Assembly (NCBI RefSeq): GCF_001314875.1 | Contig: NZ_LJZS01000001.1 | Span: 248,001-312,000 of the forward strand | Length of the DNA stretch: 64,000 bases | Source: Halomonas sp. HL-48 | GTDB taxonomy: Bacteria; Pseudomonadota; Gammaproteobacteria; Pseudomonadales; Halomonadaceae | Reading direction: 5' to 3' | In this document: positions 57,879 through 64,000 of the stretch, in pieces | Layout: each line of letters starts with the position of its first letter | Numbering within the stretch: position 1 is the stretch's first letter | The notes under the pieces: generated by a model | Told to the model about the DNA's origin: nothing | Database searches by the model: none | The model's input: the letters and a program-made list of their open reading frames with translations, nothing else | Program-made: the position numbers and the translations under genes

Positions 57879-58772
57879 CTACAGCGGCGCGTGAAGCCAG
57901 ATAAAGGCAGCCGCCAATGTCAACGGCATCACCACCAGGCTACCCAGGTTGCCGATCAGCACGATGGACGCCACCTTTTGTGGCGCCAGCCGATACTGTT
58001 CGGCGACCAGATAATTGAGCACGGCGGGTGGCAGCGCGCCGAATACCAGTAACACGGCGGCCTGCAGGCTATTCAGCGGCAGCAGGACGATCAGCGGTAG
58101 CGCAATCAACAGCCCCGACAGCGGACACAGCACCGCGCCGAGTAGGCCGGTACGCCAGTCGCTGAAATCGATGTCGAGCAGCCGCACGCCAAGCGCAAAC
58201 AGCATCAGCGGAATACATACCCCGCCCAGCATGTTCATGGCCTCGAGCAGCCACACCGGCAGCGGCAGCCCGCTGACGTTGATAGCCAAGCCTGCAAGGC
58301 TTGCGGCCACAATGGGCATACGCAGCAAACGCCACAGCGACGTGCGCGGGTCGAGCATGTAGAGTCCGACCGAAAAATGCAGCAGCATCTCGACGATAAA
58401 CACCACCACCGCTGCCGGAAGCGCTGCCTCGCCGAACGCCAGCACCAGCAGGGGCACCCCCATATTGCCGGAGTTGTTGAACATCATCGGAGGAAGAAAG
58501 GTTTTGATGTCCAGACCCAGCCAGCGGGCGACTGGCCATAACACGACGCCAGACCCCAGCACCACCGCCACGGCAGCGCTGGCCAGCCAGGCATAATCGG
58601 CCAGCGGCGCCTGCCGATCGGCCAGCACGGCAAAGACCAGCAGCGGGACGAATAGCTCCATGTTCAGGGTATTCAGGCTGCGAATGTCCGGCGTGCGAAA
58701 CCGTCCGTACGCCGCCCCCGCCCCGGCAATCAGAAAAACGGGCAGCAGCGTGCTGATGATGTTGCCGATCAT
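57879..58772 (-). CDS. AEC-family (auxin efflux carrier-type) transporter
   Basis: 297 residues with about ten TM helices in two five-helix halves. Hallmarks: LPVFLIAGAGAAYGRF, NMELFVPLLVFAVLA, the crossing motif MMFNNSGNMGVPLLVLAFGE, and LFALGVRLLDIDF in the second half. Bacterial AEC proteins often move malate or other carboxylates or amino acids; substrate unknown here. ATG 58772 has AGGGAAAG upstream. Last gene of the probable SMR-dacB-dgkA-glnE operon (51-base gap after glnE). Confidence 0.9.
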   Translation of the reverse strand: MIGNIISTLLPVFLIAGAGAAYGRFRTPDIRSLNTLNMELFVPLLVFAVLADRQAPLADYAWLASAAVAVVLGSGVVLWPVARWLGLDIKTFLPPMMFNNSGNMGVPLLVLAFGEAALPAAVVVFIVEMLLHFSVGLYMLDPRTSLWRLLRMPIVAASLAGLAINVSGLPLPVWLLEAMNMLGGVCIPLMLFALGVRLLDIDFSDWRTGLLGAVLCPLSGLLIALPLIVLLPLNSLQAAVLLVFGALPPAVLNYLVAEQYRLAPQKVASIVLIGNLGSLVVMPLTLAAAFIWLHAPL

Positions 58773-58823
58773 TGCATTTTCTTTCCCTGCCAAGAGTTGT
58801 CCATGAGATATCCCTGCGCGCCA

Positions 58824-61778
58824 TCAAGGCTCAAGAAAACGCTGCCATAGTGCCATCACGGCGTTGCGATGCGCCTCATAGTCAGCGGCCTGCCCCTCCG
58901 CTTTATCGCCGGTCAGCGCCGCTCGATGCGTGCTGGTGCGGTACGCCAGATACGCCTCGCGCAGCCGCTCCGCTTCTTCTTGAGGTAAGTGCCCACTCTC
59001 GGCCAAGGTCTCTAGAATGCGGATATTGTCGCGGTAGGTCAGCAGTGCCGGAGTCTGGTTAGCAAGTGCTAACACCGCGTACTGACAGAGAAATTCGATA
59101 TCCACCATGCCACCGGCATCGTGCTTGAGGTTGAAACGTTCGCCCGCCTGCTTGGAGGCCAGGTGGTCGCGCATCTTGTGACGCATCTTGACCACGTCAT
59201 CGCGCAGCGCCGCCGTGTCCCGTTCGCCCCCGAGAATCTCTCCCCGCAGTTGATCAAACTTGTCCGCTAACGTCTCGCTGCCCGCGACCACGCGCGCCCG
59301 GACCAGCGCCTGATGCTCCCAGGTCCAGGCATGCTGACGCTGATAGTCGGCAAAGGCGGCCAGCGAGGTCACCAACAGGCCGGAATTACCCGAAGGCCTC
59401 AGACGCATATCCACTTCGTAGAGGCTGCCCGTGGGGGTGACCGCCGTTAACAAATGAATAATGCGCTGGCCCAGGCGGGTAAAAAATACCGGTGTATCAA
59501 TGGGACGCGGCCCGTCGGTGGCCCCCTGCCCGTCGCTATCATGGAGAAACACCAGATCCAGGTCGGACCCGTAGCCGAGTTCGATGCCACCCAGCTTGCC
59601 GTAGCCGACGATCAGGAACGCAGGTTCCCGCGCGTTGCAGCCACTCGGCACACCATGCTTGGCGGTAATATGCTTCCACGCCATCGCCAGTACGGCATCC
59701 AGGATCACTTCGGCGATATAGGTTAAGTAATCGCTTACTTTCATCAGATGCCGTGTCCCGGCGATATCCGAGGCCGCCACGTGCAGCATTTGGGCGTGTT
59801 TGAATACCCGCAACGCCTCCAGCTGAGCTTCCTCGTCGTCTTCGGGCAGGCGATTCAGCGTCTGGCGCAGCTCGTCCGCCAGACGCTCCTTGTCGGCCGG
59901 CGTGTAGAGCGTGTCCGGGGTCAACAGCTCATCCAGCAGAATCGGGTAGCGGGCCAGCTGCTCGGCAATCCAGGGGCTGGACGCGCAAAGACGCATGAGG
60001 TGCTCGAGGGCATGCGGATTTTCGCGCAGCAGGGCCAGATACGCCGTGCGCCGCAACACGGCTTCGATCAGCGGCTGGACGCGCGCCAGCGCGGTGTCCG
60101 GGGTGTCGTTGTCGGCCACGGCATCCAGCAGCATGGGCATCAACGCATCGAGACGCTCGAAGCCGATGCGCTGCATGCTCTGTACCTGACGCGAGTGGTA
60201 CAGGCGAGAGAGCCGGGTGAGGACCTTGTCGGGGGCCTCAAAGCCGGCCTGCTCCAGACGGGCGAGCGCGTCGTCCTGCTCCAGCTCACCGCGCCATAAC
60301 AGCCGCCACTGCTCGAGCCCCGGCGTCTGGTCGTCGCTTGTGTTTGCCACTTCGTCTTCGGGCTCGGCAATCACCGCGTCAAAATGCCGGCGCACGCGAT
60401 CCCGCACCTCGTCCAGCTGATGCACCAGGCTCGGCCAGTCATCGTGGCCCATGGCAAACGCCACCCTTTCGCGGTCGGGGTCGTCGCTGGGCAGGGTTTG
60501 CGTCTGGCGATCTTCCAGGGCCTGGAGCACGTGTTCGATATCGCGCAGAAAGGCATAGTCGGGCAGCAGGTCGTCGACCACGTCCTGGGGTAACAGCCCA
60601 AGCGCCGGCAGTCGATTCAGCGCCGTCTGCAACGAGGCCACCTGAAGTTCGGTGTCGCGCCCGCCCCGAATCAGTTGAAACGCCTGCACCACAAACTCGA
60701 CCTCGCGAATCCCGCCAGGTCCCAGCTTGATGTTGTGCTGCATGCCCTTGCGCTTGACCTCACGGTTGATCATTGCCTTGAGCTCGCGCAACGACTCGAT
60801 CGCCCCGAAATCGAGATAACGGCGATAGACAAAGGGCCGCAGACTGGCCAGCAGCTCCGCCCCCGCCGACACGTCTCCGGCGACGGGCCGCGCCTTGAGC
60901 ATGGCATAGCGCTCCCACTCGCGCCCCTGGTCCTGGTAGTAGCTGGAGAGCATGGCAAAGCTGCCCACCAGGGGCCCGCCATCGCCCAAGGGGCGCAGGC
61001 GCATGTCCACGCGAAAAACAAACCCATCGGCGGTCATGGCATCCAACGCGGCGATCAGTTTCTGGCCAAGCTTAGTGAAATATTCCTGGTGCTCGAGCGA
61101 CTTGCGGCCGCCCTGGGTGTCGCCTTTTTCGGCAAACGCAAAGATAAGATCGATATCCGACGATAAATTGAGTTCACCGGCCCCCAGCTTGCCCATGCCC
61201 AGCACCACCAAACGCTGAGGGTCACCGTCGCGCGTTGGCGCCGGCAGCCCCCAGCGCGGCGCATAAAACTGCTCGAGCCAGCCAAGCGCCGCCTCAAGGC
61301 AAATTTCGGCCAGCTGCGACACCGCATGGGCGGTATCCCACATCGAGTAACCCGGCGGCCGGTTGAGGTCCCGCCATACAATGCCCAGCATGCGGGCCTG
61401 ACGAAAGCGGCGAAGGGCACGCTGCATGGCGTCTTCATCGCAAGCGCTGTCCAGCGCATCGGCCAGCAGCTGCGTCTGGTCGTCGCGGCCGGGCGTGACG
61501 TCCAGCTCGCCGCCACTATCGAGCATCGCCAGCCAGTCGGGGTGGCGAATCAGCGTATCGACGGCAAAACTGGAGATCGCCAGCACACGTGTCAGTGCAA
61601 CACGCCGCTCTGACGAGAGGCTGGACCAATCAGCGGAGGGCAGCGGCTGGCGGGTCATGTCGGCCACATTGTCGGCCTGGCTCAGGGACTCGCGCAGACG
61701 CTGCCACGCCTGCTCAGCCACGGGCTGAAGCGCTTGGGGTAAGGTATCAAACGGTAGGAACGCTTCATTGAGTTGCAT
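58824..61778 (-). CDS. glnE: Bifunctional glutamine synthetase adenylyltransferase/deadenylase
   Basis: Adenylylates and deadenylylates GlnA under PII control. The 984 residues contain two nucleotidyltransferase domains. The N-terminal deadenylylase has GMGKLGAGELNLSSDIDL at about 194-211. The C-terminal adenylyltransferase has GYGKLGGIELGYGSDLDLVF. Each is followed by a helical regulatory part (VDMRLRPLGDGGPLV; VDMRLRPSGNSGLLV; HDAGGMVDIEFLCQY). E. coli GlnE has 946 residues. GAGGGC precedes the ATG. Not beside hldE or ilvE here but in the dacB-dgkA operon. Confidence 0.96.
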   Translation of the reverse strand: MQLNEAFLPFDTLPQALQPVAEQAWQRLRESLSQADNVADMTRQPLPSADWSSLSSERRVALTRVLAISSFAVDTLIRHPDWLAMLDSGGELDVTPGRDDQTQLLADALDSACDEDAMQRALRRFRQARMLGIVWRDLNRPPGYSMWDTAHAVSQLAEICLEAALGWLEQFYAPRWGLPAPTRDGDPQRLVVLGMGKLGAGELNLSSDIDLIFAFAEKGDTQGGRKSLEHQEYFTKLGQKLIAALDAMTADGFVFRVDMRLRPLGDGGPLVGSFAMLSSYYQDQGREWERYAMLKARPVAGDVSAGAELLASLRPFVYRRYLDFGAIESLRELKAMINREVKRKGMQHNIKLGPGGIREVEFVVQAFQLIRGGRDTELQVASLQTALNRLPALGLLPQDVVDDLLPDYAFLRDIEHVLQALEDRQTQTLPSDDPDRERVAFAMGHDDWPSLVHQLDEVRDRVRRHFDAVIAEPEDEVANTSDDQTPGLEQWRLLWRGELEQDDALARLEQAGFEAPDKVLTRLSRLYHSRQVQSMQRIGFERLDALMPMLLDAVADNDTPDTALARVQPLIEAVLRRTAYLALLRENPHALEHLMRLCASSPWIAEQLARYPILLDELLTPDTLYTPADKERLADELRQTLNRLPEDDEEAQLEALRVFKHAQMLHVAASDIAGTRHLMKVSDYLTYIAEVILDAVLAMAWKHITAKHGVPSGCNAREPAFLIVGYGKLGGIELGYGSDLDLVFLHDSDGQGATDGPRPIDTPVFFTRLGQRIIHLLTAVTPTGSLYEVDMRLRPSGNSGLLVTSLAAFADYQRQHAWTWEHQALVRARVVAGSETLADKFDQLRGEILGGERDTAALRDDVVKMRHKMRDHLASKQAGERFNLKHDAGGMVDIEFLCQYAVLALANQTPALLTYRDNIRILETLAESGHLPQEEAERLREAYLAYRTSTHRAALTGDKAEGQAADYEAHRNAVMALWQRFLEP

Positions 61779-61812
61779 AATGCCCTCGCTGCCCTGGATC
61801 TAGCCTTGACGG

Positions 61813-62184
61813 CTAGCCGATGAGTTTTTGCCAGCCTAACAGCCCCCAGGTGAGCCCCGCGAGTATCAGCGACAGCATCACCGCTGCTGAGCCAATGTCC
61901 TTGGCTCGCCCAGAGAGTTCGTGGTGCTCGGTACCGATGCGATCCACCACGTTTTCAATCGCGCTGTTGAGGAGCTCAACGATCAGCACCATAAAGCAGC
62001 TACCCACCAATAGCAGCCAGCTTATCGGTCCATCACCAATCCACCACGCCAACGGCAGCAGGATGGCGGTAATGGTGACCTCTTGACGAAATGCTGTCTC
62101 GTTGAGAAACGCCGCTTTCAATCCCTTCAGAGAATAGCGCGTGGAATGCGCCAAATGCGTCAAGCCGGTATGCCCAGGTTTCAT
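61813..62184 (-). CDS. dgkA: Diacylglycerol kinase
   Basis: Small trimeric membrane kinase that recycles diacylglycerol from membrane-derived-oligosaccharide synthesis. The 123 residues have three TM helices and the catalytic signatures NETAFRQE, ELLNSAIENVVDRI and GRAKDIGSAAV. The gap to glnE is 34 bases and to dacB 24 bases. Confidence 0.95.
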   Translation of the reverse strand: MKPGHTGLTHLAHSTRYSLKGLKAAFLNETAFRQEVTITAILLPLAWWIGDGPISWLLLVGSCFMVLIVELLNSAIENVVDRIGTEHHELSGRAKDIGSAAVMLSLILAGLTWGLLGWQKLIG

Positions 62185-62208
62185 GGCGATTGCCTCAAAG
62201 TCACGTCG

Positions 62209-63684
62209 TTAATTGGCGAGTATCAGGGTATCGAGATCCTGCGTCAGCGGATCCAGCACCTGCGACCAGTTTAAATAGGGCGTACTGGCATTGCCGTTGA
62301 CCAGTACACTGAAGACGCCCCAACGGCCCTGGGCCGTACGAAAATAGCCGGCAGTCGCGCGCACGGCAAACGGCTGGTTCAAGGTTCCGGTTTTTAACAT
62401 GACATTGTGTTGAAAGGTATCCGAGCCGCGTCGAATAAAGCGCATCACGCCGTTGGCGGGAGACTGAAAGGCAGCGACGAAACTCGGAAACAACGCGCTT
62501 TCATGGAACATGTCGGCCAGCATCACATTGATGCCGCGCGCCGACGTACGATTTTCGGTGGTAAGACCACTACCGCTGTAAAGCGTCAAAGGTCCGTGCC
62601 CCGGCAGGTTCTGGGCATATTGCTCGATCGCCAGGCCCGCTTGGCGAAGCTGCGCCTGGGGTGACTCCACCAGATTGAGCGCCAATACATCGGCCATGTA
62701 GTTATTCGAGTAGTTCATGATACGCAGCAGCAGTTCCTGGAGCGGTTTGCTATCCACGGCAGCCAGTCGCTGCGCATCGCCAGGCGGACGTATTGAGCTC
62801 AGCCGCCAGCCGTCGCGCACCTGAACTCCTGACTGGCGCAGCATGCCCAGCAACACCTCGGCGGTCAGTTCGGCCGCGTCTCCCGCGCCGCGATAGACGT
62901 CCTGGGGTTGGGCGTTGGTCGATATCTGCCCGGTCAGCCGCAGCACATCACCGTCGGCGGTGGTGATTCGCTCGGCGTTCAACTGGGTGCCGCTATTATC
63001 AGGCTTGGTCATCACCTGATTATCTACTCTGACCTGTAATGCCTGACCGTCGCACAGCGATATGCGGGCAGGCGCATTGGGTGCCGAAGCCGGCGCCACG
63101 TTGGCACACCAGCTGCCGAAATTGACGCCGGCCGAGGATAGCGGCGCACTGTAGGCATTCGCCACCCGCGTCTGGGCATCGCAGCGGTCTGTCGTGATGC
63201 ACTCGACGGGGCCAAAACGCCACTGATTGATGACCAGCGCACCGTCCACCTGGCGCACGCCGGCTTGCTGGAGGCGCTGCACCAGGCGCCAGATATCCTC
63301 GGTGGTCAGCCCCGGGTCGCCACCGCCCTCGAAAATCAAATCGCCGCTTAAAACGCCGTTGGTAACCTTCCCCTGACTAATCAACTGGCTGGTAAATTGG
63401 TGCTGAGGCCCGAAACGCTGTAACGCAGCGGCGGCAAGGTAAGCCTTGGTGACTGACGCCGGCGAGAGCTGGCGGGTCGGCTCGATGCTCGCCAGCGGCG
63501 CGGCGCTTGCGTCTCCGTCGAGCAGGCGCGCTTCGGCGCTGATGGCAAAGCCCTTGTCTTGCAACTGAGCCAGGCGGCTAAAGTCTGCCCAGAGCGGGCA
63601 GCTTACCAACAAGCTGACGACACCGATTGCCGACCGCCATCCCCAGGGCCTTTTGCCACAACGCTGCCAGCTAACGCGGAACAT
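62209..63684 (-). CDS. dacB: D-alanyl-D-alanine carboxypeptidase/endopeptidase (PBP4)
   Basis: Periplasmic class C low-molecular-weight penicillin-binding protein. The 491 residues have a signal peptide (about 1-34, ending PLWA), then S13-family motifs: SxxK in SPASVTKAYLAAA, SxN in YSNNYMADVLAL, and KTG in MLKTGTLNQPF. The large insert between SxxK and SxN is present. AAGGAG precedes the ATG and overlaps the stop of the SMR gene ten bases upstream. Confidence 0.95.
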   Translation of the reverse strand: MFRVSWQRCGKRPWGWRSAIGVVSLLVSCPLWADFSRLAQLQDKGFAISAEARLLDGDASAAPLASIEPTRQLSPASVTKAYLAAAALQRFGPQHQFTSQLISQGKVTNGVLSGDLIFEGGGDPGLTTEDIWRLVQRLQQAGVRQVDGALVINQWRFGPVECITTDRCDAQTRVANAYSAPLSSAGVNFGSWCANVAPASAPNAPARISLCDGQALQVRVDNQVMTKPDNSGTQLNAERITTADGDVLRLTGQISTNAQPQDVYRGAGDAAELTAEVLLGMLRQSGVQVRDGWRLSSIRPPGDAQRLAAVDSKPLQELLLRIMNYSNNYMADVLALNLVESPQAQLRQAGLAIEQYAQNLPGHGPLTLYSGSGLTTENRTSARGINVMLADMFHESALFPSFVAAFQSPANGVMRFIRRGSDTFQHNVMLKTGTLNQPFAVRATAGYFRTAQGRWGVFSVLVNGNASTPYLNWSQVLDPLTQDLDTLILAN

Positions 63685-63694
63685 CCGCTTCTCC

Positions 63695-64000
63695 TTAATG
63701 CACGCTCATTTTCGAAAACATCTGCAGCAGCACCACGCCGGCGACGATCAGGCCAATGCCCGCCAGCGCCGGCGCATCCGGCTTTTCGCCAAACACCACC
63801 ATGCCCACCAGCGTCACCAGCACGATGCCCAACCCGGCCCAGATGGCGTAGGTGATGCCCACGGGCAGGTTGCGCAGCACCAGGCTCAACAGGTAGAAGG
63901 CCACGCCGTAACCGCCAACGACCAGCAGGCTGGGCAGCGGTCGGGTAAATCCTTCGGAGGCTTTCAATGCGCTGGTGGCGACCACTTCGGCAATGATGGC
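63695..64000 (-). CDS. Small multidrug resistance (SMR) efflux protein, 5' end outside window
   Basis: 101 residues visible, continuing past the window edge. Four TM helices of the EmrE/SugE family: the conserved membrane Glu is in AIIAEVVATSALKASEGF, followed by VGITYAIWAGLGIVLV (EmrE-type IAYAIWSG) and a last TM GIGLIVAGVVLLQMF. It reads as EmrE-like (drug or cation/proton antiport) rather than guanidinium-type, though this is not decisive. About ten N-terminal residues are missing. First visible gene of the dacB operon. Confidence 0.92.
   Translation of the reverse strand, partial: AIIAEVVATSALKASEGFTRPLPSLLVVGGYGVAFYLLSLVLRNLPVGITYAIWAGLGIVLVTLVGMVVFGEKPDAPALAGIGLIVAGVVLLQMFSKMSVH

Overview
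The window is a gene-dense, GC-rich bacterial chromosome segment with no phage, insertion sequence, CRISPR array or rRNA operon. Gene order and protein families point to a gammaproteobacterium of the Oceanospirillales/Pseudomonadales type. A member of the Halomonadaceae (Halomonas-like) is my best guess, because several blocks match known gammaproteobacterial neighbourhoods: dapA-bamC-purC, bcp/perM/tusA-like/bepA/nadA, scpA-scpB-rluB, purL/mltF/tadA, argS-SPOR-hslVU, ubiE-ubiJ-ubiB-hisE-tatABC, hemB-ppk1 and metE/metR. A BCCT osmolyte transporter fits a halophile. The genus is inferred from reading the proteins and was not checked by a search.

Layout. 1-7.2 kb: 5' part of aceE, ampD, nadC, a GNAT acetyltransferase, trmO, and the purC/bamC/dapA operon. 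7.3-12 kb: bcp, a perM-like transporter translationally coupled to a tusA-like sulfurtransferase, bepA and nadA. 12.2-12.5 kb: two identical tRNA-Lys(TTT) genes with a clear promoter and terminator. 12.5-21.1 kb: rluB, scpB, scpA, radD and purL, all on the minus strand. 21.3-26.1 kb: mltF with a diguanylate cyclase directly behind it, then tadA and tesB. 26.2-35.5 kb: a short malic enzyme, rpmE, priA, argS, an FtsN-like SPOR protein, hslV, hslU and a DUF971 gene. 35.6-40.6 kb: a ubiquinone and Tat export block with hisE embedded. 40.7-48.2 kb: elbB, hemB, ppk1, metE and metR. 48.2-57.9 kb is the most lineage-specific part: an RstA/RstB-like two-component system, a 43-residue orphan protein, a small PLDc_N membrane protein, an UMF1-type MFS transporter, a coupled cassette of two periplasmic binding proteins plus a diguanylate cyclase, a 48-residue membrane protein behind a BCCT transporter, and an unknown membrane protein. 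57.9-64 kb: a likely minus-strand operon of SMR efflux (partial), dacB, dgkA, glnE and an AEC transporter.

Most of the window is core metabolism and envelope maintenance. The parts most worth a second look are regulatory. Two separate places pair an amino-acid-type periplasmic binding protein (or an MltF carrying that fold) with a membrane diguanylate cyclase. Two near-identical palindromes resembling HexR boxes lie upstream of aceE, and one overlaps a good -35 element. A nested inverted-repeat element sits between priA and argS. A textbook MetR box lies between metE and metR. Two small proteins (43 and 48 residues) have convincing ribosome binding sites. Start codons were chosen from ribosome binding sites and family alignment recalled from memory; where a longer frame exists this is stated.
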